Shown piece after piece: positions 1 to 9,500 of a stretch of 58,128 nt of DNA (positions are counted from its first letter, which is position 1; every line of letters begins with the position of its first letter). Made by a program: the position numbers and the translations under genes. The stretch comes from Anaerolineae bacterium (GTDB lineage: Bacteria; Chloroflexota; Anaerolineae; Aggregatilineales; Aggregatilineaceae). The stretch lies in contig JAFGNU010000070.1 of assembly GCA_016926875.1 (NCBI GenBank), positions 1-58,128 on the forward strand, given 5' to 3'. A model generated the notes under the pieces. That model saw only the letters and a program-made list of their open reading frames with translations, was not told where the DNA came from and did not search any database.

Positions 1-150
1 AGGGCTGATGGCGAAGTTACGGGCGTCACCGATGCAACCGGCGTCGGAGGAAGGGCTGATGGCGAAGTTACGGGCGTCACCGATACAACCGGCGTCGGAG
101 GAAGGGCTGATGGTGAGGTTACGGGCGTCACCGATGCAACCGGTGTTTCG
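1..150 (-). repeat. 51-bp tandem repeat encoding a Ser/Pro/Thr linker
   Basis: Three consecutive 51-bp units start at positions 1, 52 and 103. The first two differ at only one or two bases; the third diverges at its right end. In the minus-strand frame each unit encodes 17 residues of the type VTSPSALPPTPVASVTP. The array may continue beyond the window edge. Length change by slippage or recombination would stay in frame and alter the spacer after the LysM domain. Confidence 0.9.
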
Positions 151-404
151 GTCTGCTCGGAAGACTCTACGGGAATAACAAGCTCTTGTCCAACATATAT
201 CAAATTCTGGTTGGTAATATTATTTGCCAGGGCGATAGCCTCTACCGTCGTATTGTACTTCAGTGAGATGCGGAACAGGTTTTCACCCGGCTGTACTGTG
301 TGGATAACCTGCCCTGCCCCATCCTGCGCGCTGACCAGGCCAGGAACCGCCAGCAATACGGCCAGGGCTACAATCACCGTCACTATCTGTCGCATATGCT
401 GCAT
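1..404 (-). CDS. Secreted LysM-domain protein, C-terminus cut by window edge
   Basis: This reading frame runs off the left edge, so only the first 134 codons are present. It opens with a signal peptide (basic MQHMRQ, hydrophobic core, cleavage near LVSA-QD). One LysM domain follows at about residues 28-73, with HTVQPGENLFRIS and the end motif IYVGQELVIP. After it comes a Ser/Pro/Thr linker built from 17-residue repeats. LysM binds N-acetylglucosamine polymers, so the protein probably sits in the cell wall. I chose the ATG at 404 because AAGGAGG lies 7 bases before it; the ATG at 410 would be only 1 base from that site. The LysM closely resembles those at 736-1881 and 24288-25409. What follows the linker cannot be seen. 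Confidence 0.8.
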   Translation of the reverse strand, partial: MQHMRQIVTVIVALAVLLAVPGLVSAQDGAGQVIHTVQPGENLFRISLKYNTTVEAIALANNITNQNLIYVGQELVIPVESSEQTETPVASVTPVTSPSALPPTPVVSVTPVTSPSALPPTPVASVTPVTSPSA

Positions 405-735
405 TATCATGCCTCCTTGGGATGGTGACATCATACCATGTCTCATACATCATAATACAATTCTGCTAAGCACGCCATAGCGCCGCAGGACTGGTGCCAG
501 CAGCAGCGAACAAGCGGCAAACGGTGCTGGTGTATCCACCTACACACCCAGCGTACAGCCCGACGTTATAGCATTACATAATGATTAAATAAACTATATC
601 GAAGTTTTGATTATGGCGCACGCCACTGTTTTGAATGATGTACCGTGCATATCCAATAATAGAGCGCCGGAACAGGGTCAGGCTGCTGTTCCGGCGCTTC
701 TGTTCAAATAGATGATCTGGCCGAACCGGTTCCCA
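405..735. other. Intergenic region between two minus-strand LysM genes
   Basis: No convincing gene. The part from about 565 to 660 is AT-rich and should hold the promoter of the minus-strand gene starting at 404. A strong hairpin at 663-698 closes the gene that ends at 736. A short plus-strand frame at 211-480 is antisense to the LysM gene and has no protein-like features. Confidence 0.6.
663..698 (-). terminator. Perfect 13-bp hairpin downstream of the LysM gene ending at 736
   Basis: The arms AGCGCCGGAACAG (663-675) and CTGTTCCGGCGCT (686-698) pair perfectly around a 10-base loop. It lies 38 bases past the stop codon of the minus-strand gene. The T-run after it is poor on both strands, so it may be a stability hairpin as well as a terminator. 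Confidence 0.6.
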
Positions 736-1881
736 CTACGGCATATTGATCCGCAGCAGAATTCCGGTTGGGCGCCCGTCCGGGTAGTAAGCATACATAT
801 CCATGTACCGGATGTGATAGCCGGTGCCGAATGTCGTAGGTTTGGCATCGTGCCAGGGATCGACAAAGTACACCACCAGTTCCGTACTGGCCGATCCGCT
901 AACGGCAATATCGGCTGCCGGGTTGACCTGGTAATCCCTGCCGCAGTCAAACATCGCGGCGGGCTGGCCGTCCACAACATCCACGTGGCGGCACCCGGCC
1001 AGCGCATTGACCATCCGCCCATCGGACAGGTACACGTTGAATCCGATCTTGCCGGTCGCTTGCGGCACAGGCACGCCGCCCGGCCCAGGGTTATACCCCA
1101 ACAGCCCAATCGGCTCCCGGCCCACGGCCTGCACGCGCCCGTTGGCAATGGCCGGGTACACGCTGAGGTTCCGAATGACAAGGCTCATCGTCGCCCAGTA
1201 CGGGCCGTAGCTGACATGATTGATCTGCACTGCAACCAGGTTGTTTTGCGCATTGATCACATAGCGGCTGAAATTATCGCGCAGTTCCTCAAATTCCCGC
1301 TGGTTGGACTCATTATTCGGCCATCCGAACAACCCGGCTCCTACCTGCTTCCCATCCAGCGTATACGTGGTTGTGCCGCTGCCGCTGCTCGCCAATGCAG
1401 GCGCTGTTTGGGGGGTGATCGTTGAGCCGGTTACACCAGGGATGACCAATACCTGCCCGACGTATATCCGCGACGGGTCGGCGATGCCGTTGGCCGCTGC
1501 CAGGGCACTGAGCGACACGCCGTAGCGCAAGCTGATGCGGAACAGGTTTTCCCCCGGCTGGACAACATGTACCAACCCGGTAGTGGTCGTGATTGTCGTT
1601 GTAGTCGTCGTAGTTGTAGTAGTTGTCGTAGTCGTGGTAACGGTCGCTGTTCCTGCCAACGGGATCACCAACCGCTGCCCGGCATAGATGCGTGCCGGGT
1701 CCACAATACCGTTTACTGCCGCCAGCGTCATGAGGTCCACGTCAAAGCGCCGTGCAATACTGAACAGGGTATCCCCTGGTTGAACGTAGTAAACCGTATC
1801 GCCTCCCTCCGCCAGCACAGGGCCGACCATCCCCAGCACCAGAATTACCACCACCACTGCCGACACAATCCGCCGTAGCAT
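736..1881 (-). CDS. Secreted protein with two LysM domains, poly-Thr linker and unknown C-terminal domain
   Basis: 382 residues. A signal peptide (MLRRIVSAVVVVILVLG, cleavage near VLA-EGG) is followed by LysM1 at about 30-74 and LysM2 at about 103-147. A linker of nearly uninterrupted threonine (about 79-101) separates them. The last 190 residues, about 195-382, form a domain I do not recognise. It contains two cysteines (GCRHVDV and FDCGRDY) that could form a disulfide, and it looks beta-rich. I chose the ATG at 1881 because GGAGG lies 5 bases upstream and the signal peptide starts there; a longer frame up to 2001 is open but lacks support. The protein is probably bound to cell-wall glycan by its LysM domains and displays the C-terminal domain outside. 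No enzyme motif is visible. Confidence 0.85.
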   Translation of the reverse strand: MLRRIVSAVVVVILVLGMVGPVLAEGGDTVYYVQPGDTLFSIARRFDVDLMTLAAVNGIVDPARIYAGQRLVIPLAGTATVTTTTTTTTTTTTTTTITTTTGLVHVVQPGENLFRISLRYGVSLSALAAANGIADPSRIYVGQVLVIPGVTGSTITPQTAPALASSGSGTTTYTLDGKQVGAGLFGWPNNESNQREFEELRDNFSRYVINAQNNLVAVQINHVSYGPYWATMSLVIRNLSVYPAIANGRVQAVGREPIGLLGYNPGPGGVPVPQATGKIGFNVYLSDGRMVNALAGCRHVDVVDGQPAAMFDCGRDYQVNPAADIAVSGSASTELVVYFVDPWHDAKPTTFGTGYHIRYMDMYAYYPDGRPTGILLRINMP

Positions 1882-2089
1882 TAGGGCCTCCCGCAATCGT
1901 TTGATAGTCATATTTGTTACTATCAGTCTAAACCGAAATCGCGCGCTTATAAATATGGCGAGGGTTTGAATCGCCGAACCCTTTTCTAACGTTCGACGCA
2001 TTCGCCTGACGCTGGTACAATCGCTGGCTTGGCCAGGACGCCACCTGACCGTTTGTCAAAAAAGACACATCCAGGAGGGTTATGATACG

Positions 2090-3433
2090 ATGGCCATCAT
2101 CAAACCGTTCCGTGGGGTGCGTTACAACACAGCGCGCATCAAAGAGATGAGCACTGTAGTCAGCCAGCCCTATGACCGGATTACCGATGAGCTACAGCAC
2201 CAGTATTACGATCTCAACCCGTACAACATCGCGCACATCATCCGCGTCAGAGCGCATGGAAGCTCCTCTCTCCCAAACTCAAACGGACACGACGTGTACG
2301 AGCGCTCCAAAGCCTACTACCGGAAATGGCTGGATGAGGGCATTCTCATCCGAGAAGAGCAGCCCACGCTATACGCCTATCAACAGACCTTCTCCATCGG
2401 TGACAGGCAGTATGTTCGCATGGGCATGATCGCCGCTATTAGGTTAACCAGCTATGACGAAGGCATTATCCTGCCCCACGAGCGCACCCACAAAGGACCA
2501 CGCGAAGATCGCCTGAAGCTGCTGAGCGCCGTCGAAGCAAACACCGGGCAAATTTTCATCCTGTACCCCGATTCAGAAAACAAGGTAAACGCCCTGCTCC
2601 GCCAGGCAATCGGACAGCGCGCACCGGATATCGATGTGATCGAAACATTCGAAAACACGGTCCAACAGCGCGTCTGGATCATCAACGATCCCGGCATCAT
2701 CCAGGCCATCCAGCAGCACATGGCCCCCATGCGCAACCTGATCATCGCCGATGGGCACCACCGCTATTCCACCAGCTTGGCATACCGGGACATGCAGCGC
2801 CAGGCGCATCCTGACGCGCCGCCGGATGCCGCCTTTAACTACGTGCAGACCACATTGGTCAGCATGAACGATCCCGGCCTGGTCGTACTGCCCACCCACC
2901 GCGAGATCACGAATTTCACCGCCATCAGCCCGCAGGACGTCCTGGACCGCGCCCGCAAGTACTTTGACGTCCGGCCTGTTAGCAACCTGGATGCCTGCCT
3001 GGACGAGGTGAACGGCCATGTCAACGGGCATACGTTCGGCTTCTACGGCGGTCCGGATACCGGGTACCACGTCCTGACACTCACTGATAACACCCTGGCC
3101 GATACCCTCATCGATGACAATCATTCGCGCGAGTGGAAATCGTTAACCGTCAGCATTTTGCACAAAATCCTGCTGGAGCAGATCGCCGGGGTGCCGGTTG
3201 AAGGCGTCGAAGACAAAACCATGATCCGTTATCACCGCGACCCGCAGATACCGGTACAAAACGTCGACCAGGGCGCAGGCAACTTTGTGTTTTTTGTGCG
3301 TGCTACGCGCATGGACAATATCAAAGCCTGTGCGGCACACGGTGAAAGAATGCCCCAAAAAAGCACCGACTTTTATCCAAAGGTGATCTCCGGGTTGACG
3401 GTAATGCCGCTCAGCGCCGACGAGCGCCTGTAA
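2090..3433 (+). CDS. DUF1015 family protein
   Basis: 447 residues spanning the full length of the DUF1015 family (Pfam PF06245). The N-terminus has the typical IKPFRGVRYN and VVSQPYDRI, then LNPYNIAHIIR, and the middle has HHRYSTSLAYR inside the IADGHHRY signature. The family is widespread and usually cytosolic; no reaction has been firmly assigned, so none is claimed. CAGGAGGG lies upstream of the ATG with a spacer of about 10 bases. The nearest plus-strand neighbour is the ACT-domain gene 97 bases downstream, separated by a hairpin and two -10-like TATACT boxes, so the two are probably separate units. Upstream is the divergent LysM gene at 1881, so 1882-2089 must hold both promoters. Confidence 0.9.
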   Translation: MAIIKPFRGVRYNTARIKEMSTVVSQPYDRITDELQHQYYDLNPYNIAHIIRVRAHGSSSLPNSNGHDVYERSKAYYRKWLDEGILIREEQPTLYAYQQTFSIGDRQYVRMGMIAAIRLTSYDEGIILPHERTHKGPREDRLKLLSAVEANTGQIFILYPDSENKVNALLRQAIGQRAPDIDVIETFENTVQQRVWIINDPGIIQAIQQHMAPMRNLIIADGHHRYSTSLAYRDMQRQAHPDAPPDAAFNYVQTTLVSMNDPGLVVLPTHREITNFTAISPQDVLDRARKYFDVRPVSNLDACLDEVNGHVNGHTFGFYGGPDTGYHVLTLTDNTLADTLIDDNHSREWKSLTVSILHKILLEQIAGVPVEGVEDKTMIRYHRDPQIPVQNVDQGAGNFVFFVRATRMDNIKACAAHGERMPQKSTDFYPKVISGLTVMPLSADERL

Positions 3434-3443
3434 CCGCCTGTGC

Positions 3444-3503
3444 TATACTCGTCTTATACTACTGCCGGGCGGGTATCCGGCACACCCGGCAGTCTGCATT
3501 TTT
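3444..3503 (+). terminator. Two TATACT boxes followed by a 9-bp GC hairpin with T-run
   Basis: TATACT occurs at 3444-3449 and 3455-3460. A perfect stem follows, ACTGCCGGG (3461-3469) with CCCGGCAGT (3485-3493), and then a T-run at 3499-3503. The hairpin probably ends the DUF1015 transcript. The TATACT boxes are plausible -10 elements for the ACT gene, in which case the hairpin would be in its leader. Confidence 0.5.
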
Positions 3504-3530
3504 CAGAACCATCACGAGGAAATCAACCGC

Positions 3531-3968
3531 ATGGACACGCCTTCCAAAGCCTTCGCCTGCGCCGATCTGTACACCGATAACGTGCGCTACGCGCTGGTTC
3601 ACCTGCCCCCCACCGCGATCACAGCGGGTGCGGGCGTGCTGGCTGAAACCGGCACGGCCTTCAGCGTGCTGATCGTGGACAAAGACGAGGTTACGCTGGT
3701 CGTGTGCCAGGACGCCTGGGAAACCTTCGCCGAGCGCCTGCCGGATTACCGCGTGGCCGGGGAATACCGGCTGATCACGTTTGATCTGCCGCTTGATCTT
3801 GGACTCGTGGGCTTTATGGCGCTGGTCAGCGGCATCCTGGCCGAGGCGGGCATATCGATCCTGCCGCTGGCTGCCGTCGAGCGCGATCATATCCTGGTGC
3901 CTGCTGCCCGCTTCCAGGCAGCATGGGACGCGCTGCGATCTGCGCAAAAACGGCTGGCCCCCGGCTGA
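3531..3968 (+). CDS. ACT domain-containing protein
   Basis: 145 residues. The sequence matches the stand-alone ACT proteins related to the CASTOR/COG3603 group: an N-terminal ACT-like half with SVLIVDKDEVTLV and a second half with YRLITFDLPLDLGLVGFMA, then GILAEAGISILPL and DHILVP. The glycine-rich turn before the helix (LGLVGFMALVSGILAEAGIS) is the usual amino-acid-binding site of the fold. Such proteins bind small ligands, probably amino acids, in the cytosol; the ligand is not visible here. An AGGAAAT element precedes the ATG. The gene stands alone, 50 bases before the next start. Confidence 0.82.
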   Translation: MDTPSKAFACADLYTDNVRYALVHLPPTAITAGAGVLAETGTAFSVLIVDKDEVTLVVCQDAWETFAERLPDYRVAGEYRLITFDLPLDLGLVGFMALVSGILAEAGISILPLAAVERDHILVPAARFQAAWDALRSAQKRLAPG

Positions 3969-4018
3969 GAACCGCGTACTTTCGACAAAGGTTAGAAATT
4001 GGTATAGAATTCAAACCA

Positions 4019-4405
4019 ATGAGCATAGACCTGTTTTTGCAGCACAATGACAATTTGCTGCCACCTGATCAGGTACGAATTGACGCTATATCAGCCACTC
4101 CCTACCCAGATCGGCGGCGCATCCAGGTTGAGGTTAGCATCACTCCCTTCAAAGAACGGCCCAACCTCGAAATCTGGATCGAAGATACAAGCGGCAAAGT
4201 GGTTGCAGAAACCAGCGTCATCGCCGTCATGAATTTTACAGCAGCATATAACCTTCACCTGCGGGGCATCGTTGAGCCTGCCGGGGATTATGCAGTGCGT
4301 GTTTTGCTCTATTACGACAACATCCGATCACCGCAGCATACATGCCAGATAACCCTGCACATTCCCGCCGCCAGCCCGGCAGGTGATCAAGTGGACCAGG
4401 ACTGA
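4019..4405 (+). CDS. Small protein of unknown function, beta-sandwich-like
   Basis: 128 residues from the ATG at 4019 (MSIDLFLQHND). I do not recognise the family. The sequence alternates short beta-like stretches (IQVEVSITPF, LEIWIEDTSGKVVAET, DYAVRVLLYY, CQITLHIP) and has no signal peptide or membrane helix. The pattern is like a small Ig or C2-like sandwich. A longer frame to 3923 overlaps the ACT gene and is unlikely. A TATAGA box at about 4002-4007 could be its -10 element, leaving a very short leader and no clear Shine-Dalgarno. It sits 89 bases before the Ser/Thr kinase gene, which has its own TATACT box at 4433, so a shared role is possible but not shown. Confidence 0.55.
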   Translation: MSIDLFLQHNDNLLPPDQVRIDAISATPYPDRRRIQVEVSITPFKERPNLEIWIEDTSGKVVAETSVIAVMNFTAAYNLHLRGIVEPAGDYAVRVLLYYDNIRSPQHTCQITLHIPAASPAGDQVDQD

Positions 4406-4432
4406 CATGTTGGGCGCCTATCCAATATTCGC

Positions 4433-4438
4433 TATACT
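4433..4438 (+). promoter_or_regulatory. Probable -10 box (TATACT) of the kinase gene at 4495
   Basis: TATACT lies 57 bases before the GTG start in the context GCTATACTCT. The same hexamer precedes genes at 3531, 32952, 34349 and 40274, so it looks like the usual -10 form in this genome. No strong -35 element is visible. Confidence 0.4.
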
Positions 4439-4494
4439 CTTGCTCCCAAACACTCGGTATCCACACTATGTGCAGCTAGGGGCATCTTTAACCT

Positions 4495-6435
4495 GTGGCT
4501 AGAAAAAAACTCGGCAAGTACGAAATTATCGATCGAATTGGTCGCGGTGGCATGGCCGAAGTCTACCGCGGCTATCATGCGGTCCTGGATCGCTACGTAG
4601 CGATCAAACTGCTGCATCCCTTCCTGGCAGACGATCCGGAATTTAAAGACCGCTTCGAAAAAGAAGCACGCAATGTTGCCAGGCTAAAGCACCCCAACAT
4701 CGTCCAGGTATACGACTTTGAGTACGATTCCGAGGGCGAAAGCTACTACATGGTGATGGAGCTGATCAACGGCCCCACCCTCAAGGACCGGCTGTATGAT
4801 CTGCAAAGCAGCGGCGGAAACGTCCCTATCAACGAGTCGGTACGGATCGTGAAGAACGCTGCCGAAGCGCTCGCCTACGCGCACCAGCGCAGCATGATCC
4901 ATCGTGACGTCAAACCGGCCAACCTGATGCTGGACGAGGATGGGCGCGTCGTGCTGACCGACTTTGGCATCGCCAAGATCGTCACAGGCACGCAGTTCAC
5001 CGCCAGCGGTGGTATGATCGGCACGCCCGCCTACATGGCGCCCGAACAGGGCCTTGGCGAAGCGGGGGATGAACGCTCGGATATTTACTCCCTGGGCGTG
5101 ATCCTGTTCCAACTCATCACCGGGCGGCTGCCCTACGATGCCGACACGCCGCTTGCTATCATCCTCAAGCACCTGAACGAACCTATCCCTGTGCCAGGTG
5201 AGCTGGTACCAGACCTCTCCAAGGACCTGGAAAACATCATCTACAAGGCGATGGCCAAAGAGCCGGGTGAGCGCTACCAGACGGCAACCGAGCTGGCCTA
5301 TGATCTTGACCGGCTGGACGATACAGGCCACCACCAGCCGATGTACGATACACCGCGTGTGCCATCGTTTGAAGCCACACCGCCCATGCCACGCGAGCTT
5401 ACGCCGTCCATGCCGCCGCCCGTTGAGCCATCCGCCCAGCCGGTAATGACTGCGCCGCCGCTGCCCGACATCGCAGCGCCTGCCCCGGCAGCTCAGCCCG
5501 GCGCGCCCGGACGTCTACACCCGATCTGGACACTGGCCCTGGTCGCCGGGATAGCTGCGATCATCGTGCTGGCGCTGGTGTTCTTCGGAAAAGGCGACAC
5601 CACGTTCGGGGAATTCCTGGGGCTGGGGGATAACGACACTAATACGCCGCTGCCGGCAGAAACAGGCCAGGGAAGCCTGACACCTGCCACAATCACGCCC
5701 GATGCCACACTGACAGCCGGTGCAGCAGTTGCGCAGGTGCCTGACACGCCAACCGCGACGGCGACGGCGACGTTCACCGAAACACCAACGCCAACGTCGA
5801 TGCCAACCTACACCGTGACACCATCGCCTACGCTGACGGCGACATTTACCGAAACGCCCTTGCCCACACCAACCCTCACGCCCACGCCCAACCTGACGGG
5901 GACCGCGCTGTCCGTGTTCTTTGAAACGCAGGCAGCCGCATCGCCCACACCTAACCTGACACAGACCATCGCAGCGTGTGACTTTGAGTACATCGTAGTG
6001 GAACCCGAAAACTACAACGCGCCGCCGCCGATCAGCGACACCATCAATCCACGTCTGGTCAACTTCAACCAGAATTTCGCCTTCGAACTCGTGCTGCGCA
6101 ACACGGGGAGCTGCCCCTGGCCCGAAGGTGTCCGCCTGACCTATAACCCCGAACTGACCCGGCACCCCGAAGAAGCCGTCGACCTGGGATCGCTTGAAGC
6201 TGTGTGCGGCGAGGGCGAGATGCGCCCTGGCACAAACTTCGCCGCCCAGGCACAATCAAACTTCTATTTTACCGGCACGGTCGGCGTGATGGAAGATTCG
6301 CAGTCGCTGATGTTCACGGGCACTGCACCCGATCATTTTGGCTGCTACTTTGGCGTCTGGGACCTGCTTTATCCCAACAGCAACGTGTCCATTGGCCGCC
6401 CGCTGCTGCTGACCATCCGCGTGTGGGGCGGCTGA
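4495..6435 (+). CDS. Membrane Ser/Thr protein kinase with extracellular NBR1-like Ig domain
   Basis: 646 residues. The Hanks-type kinase domain (about 9-270) has the glycine loop IGRGGMAEVY, lysine K38 in VAIK, the catalytic loop HRDVKPAN with D138, DFG at D156 and APE in YMAPEQ, so it should be active. A Pro-rich stretch leads to one membrane helix at about 343-365. A Thr/Pro-rich linker of about 140 residues follows. The C-terminal domain (about 525-645) has the pattern FELVLRNTGSCPWPEGVRL, with a late cysteine, typical of the Ig-like domain named after NBR1 that many Chloroflexota proteins carry outside the cell. It would sense something outside and phosphorylate cytosolic targets. The start is a GTG immediately before ARKKLGKYEI; no strong Shine-Dalgarno is seen. 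It is one of three different Ser/Thr kinases in this window. Confidence 0.93.
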   Translation: MARKKLGKYEIIDRIGRGGMAEVYRGYHAVLDRYVAIKLLHPFLADDPEFKDRFEKEARNVARLKHPNIVQVYDFEYDSEGESYYMVMELINGPTLKDRLYDLQSSGGNVPINESVRIVKNAAEALAYAHQRSMIHRDVKPANLMLDEDGRVVLTDFGIAKIVTGTQFTASGGMIGTPAYMAPEQGLGEAGDERSDIYSLGVILFQLITGRLPYDADTPLAIILKHLNEPIPVPGELVPDLSKDLENIIYKAMAKEPGERYQTATELAYDLDRLDDTGHHQPMYDTPRVPSFEATPPMPRELTPSMPPPVEPSAQPVMTAPPLPDIAAPAPAAQPGAPGRLHPIWTLALVAGIAAIIVLALVFFGKGDTTFGEFLGLGDNDTNTPLPAETGQGSLTPATITPDATLTAGAAVAQVPDTPTATATATFTETPTPTSMPTYTVTPSPTLTATFTETPLPTPTLTPTPNLTGTALSVFFETQAAASPTPNLTQTIAACDFEYIVVEPENYNAPPPISDTINPRLVNFNQNFAFELVLRNTGSCPWPEGVRLTYNPELTRHPEEAVDLGSLEAVCGEGEMRPGTNFAAQAQSNFYFTGTVGVMEDSQSLMFTGTAPDHFGCYFGVWDLLYPNSNVSIGRPLLLTIRVWGG

Positions 6436-6449
6436 GCGGCTGTTCCTGC

Positions 6450-6490
6450 ATCCGGCAGTCAAAACAAATCAGCGCCCTACCCTGCCGGAT
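6450..6490. terminator. Hairpin between convergent kinase and giant surface-protein genes
   Basis: ATCCGGCAG (6450-6458) pairs perfectly with CTGCCGGAT (6482-6490) around a 23-base loop. It lies between the stop at 6435 and the minus-strand stop at 6530. No clear T-run follows on either strand, so termination is inferred from position. Confidence 0.45.
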
Positions 6491-6529
6491 AGCGCGCTGT
6501 TGTGTGTTGTCTTCTTGTTGTGCTGTATT

Positions 6530-9500
6530 TTAGCTTTGATCTTCGACCGGGATCGCCTGCACTACCATCCGCTGTGAGAACACCCCGTAGGATTGATCCC
6601 ACTCGGTACAGGTGATCAGTGTCAGGGTTGGGCCGTTGGTGGGCGCGGTCACCGTCCAGTCATCCAGATCAACTTTGTGTACGGTTGTTACTACAAACTC
6701 ACGCTCAATATCGCCCTCGATCACGATGATCTCGTCGCCCGGTTCCAGGTCGCCTAGTCCCCAGAACGGGCCGGGATTGTGAAAACCGAGCTGGACGTGC
6801 GCCGCCAAAACGGTATTTCCCCAGGACGAGTCCATCCACGTCGTACCTTCCAACCAGCCCACATAGTACCCTAACCCGCTGACATCCCACTGGCGATCAA
6901 CAATCGGCAGGTTGATGATCGGGACCGGGAATTCAAACTGCTCGCCCAGCTTGGGGATCAGCAGCGAGCGCGGACCGGCAGGTGTCGGCAGTACATAGGG
7001 CGTGGGAGTGGGCGGGAACACCCACTCCACAGCCTCTTGAGTCTCGACAGGTCCAGCTTCCTCGGTAGCCGCCTCGGTTTCGGCAGGACCGGCGGCTTCG
7101 GATGTTTCGTCAGCCTGTCCCACCGCTACCGGCGTTTCGGTAGCTTGCACGCCCACCACTTCCGAGGGTTCTTCCGCCTCCTCCTCACCGCGCGACAGCA
7201 GCAGCGCCACCGCCACCACCAGCACTAACAGCGAGATGAGCACAAACGCGGCGGCCAGCATCACCCGGCGGTTGGATGGCTGGGCGCTCATCAAGATCAT
7301 CAGCGCTCCAATCATCACCACGCCCAGCACGCCCGGCCAATGACCCGATCCCGGCTGCACATTCACGCCGGTGGCGGGCAGCCCGCCCACATCGGGGCCG
7401 ATGTTGACATTCGCCTCCCCGCAGACTTCCGTGCCACCGTCACGCATCGCGCACGCGGTGTTCGTGATCGAGGCCGGTGATTCCACGTCCGGGTTGACCG
7501 TGGTATTGATCGTCACCGTCACAATCTGGCCGGGGGTCAGCGAGCCGGTAGTCACCGTGATCAACTGCCCCTCGACGATGGATGCTCCGCTGTCGGACGA
7601 TGCCGAGTTCAGCGTCAGCGAGGGCGGCACGGCGTCTTTCATCGTGACGTTTGCCATCTCGTTGGTCGAGCCGTTGCGGATCGTCACCGTCCACGTGATG
7701 GCGTCGCCCGGTTGCGCCGTCTCGGCGCTGGCCGACTTGGACACTTCCGGCTCGGTTGCGTCCGGGTCGAGTGTGTCGGGATCGACCGTTGCCGACGGGG
7801 TGCCTGTACCGGCGCTGGTCACCGGTGTTATGTTCAGACTGGCCGATCCGGTGGCTTGCTCCGTGCCAGCAGTTGTATTGGCGATCACCGTTACCAGGAA
7901 CTGGTAGGCACTGGTCTGGTCTTCTTCTTTCGCCAGGACGCCAACAGCCTGTGCCCCCGTTGTCAACGGCGACGTGTAGTTGAGCGTCAGCGCACCCGTT
8001 TGCGTACTGGGCCGCGCGCCGCTGCTGGCCAGTACAATGCCGCGCCCGTTTGGTCCAGCCGCTAATGGGCTGATCTGGTACGTTGCTTGCAGGTTGGTCA
8101 GGCTGGCGGAACCGGTGTTCGTTACCCGCACGGTGAACGTGACCGTCTGGCCAACCACCGGTGGGGTCGGTGATACTTCGATGGTCACACCGATGCCGGC
8201 GCTCTGGATGATCAGCTCGGCCATATCGTCATTGTGAGCCGTATACTGATCGAGCAGATCGTTGGTTTCGAACGCGTTGGTGAAGTAGCCACCTTCGGCC
8301 ACCATCTGGTGCGTCACCGATGTATCGCCTTCCAGTACCACGTACTCACCCGTGACAAAGATCGCCGTGTCTCCGGGGTCAAGCACCGTGTCTGCAATAT
8401 CCGCGCGGAGCGGTTCGAGCAGATCGTTCAGGAAACGATCCTCGATGGTGTTGCCTTCATCGTCCAGCGCGCTGATGGTGAGCGTCAGGTTGCATGAACG
8501 CAGGTTTTCCATATTCTCGTCGGCCAGCGCACAACCCAACGGGGACGCGCCCTCGTTGGTCAGCGTGACCTGGTAGGTCACCGTGTCATCCGCCCTGACG
8601 GACACGCTCTCGCCCATCTCGCCGCCGTTCGCGCTGACCTGCAAGTCCAGTCCAAGCTGGAGATCCGCCAGCGGCATCGTACTCCGCACGACACCGTTGA
8701 TCGTCTCCCCGTTCACCTGACCGCTCGCACGGATGGCGACATCCGGGTCCAACCCGCCGGTATCCAGGTAGCTGTCCAGGCCAATTGGCGGCGTGTACTT
8801 GCACGTCACCGTTACCTGCTGGCCGGGATCAAGCTGTGCAGGCAGGGCGTCGCCGGTGTGCTCGCAGGTGGTTCCATCGGGCACATCAGGAATATCGACG
8901 GCCACGGCATACGCCGGGTTATCGATCACCTGCGAGCCTGCATTGTGCAGCGTGAAGACGACATTCACTTCTTCGCCTGTACGCGCCACATCCAGCCGCA
9001 CAGTATTGCCGTCCGTATCCTCGCGGTACTGCGCGATCTCGACCAACTGCACGTCGAGCGCTGCATTACCCAGCAAGACATCCACGCTGACCGAGTCTTC
9101 ATCTACGACAACCCCGTCTACCAGCACCTGGGCCGTATTGTCATATGTTGCCTGGGCGTAGGTTTCCGGCAGGGTTACGCTCGCTGTCACGACATGCTCG
9201 CCCGGTGTCAGGCTGGCATCGAGCGTTGTATCGAACAAAACCGCATCATCCACCAGCGTTACATTGTCCACCACTGCCGTGCTCAGGTTCGTCACGGTAA
9301 AGGTGTAGGTGATGGTGTCGCCCGGTTCAACCGGCCCGGCTACATTGGCTTCCTTGATCAGCTCAAGCAGTTGGACCGTCACCGTTGCCCGCGCTGTATC
9401 CATGACCACGCCGTCCACCAGCACCCGCGCCGTGTTCACATACTGCGAGTCGGTGGTATCCGTCGGAACCAGCAGCGTGCGCCGGACTATGCGCTCGCGG

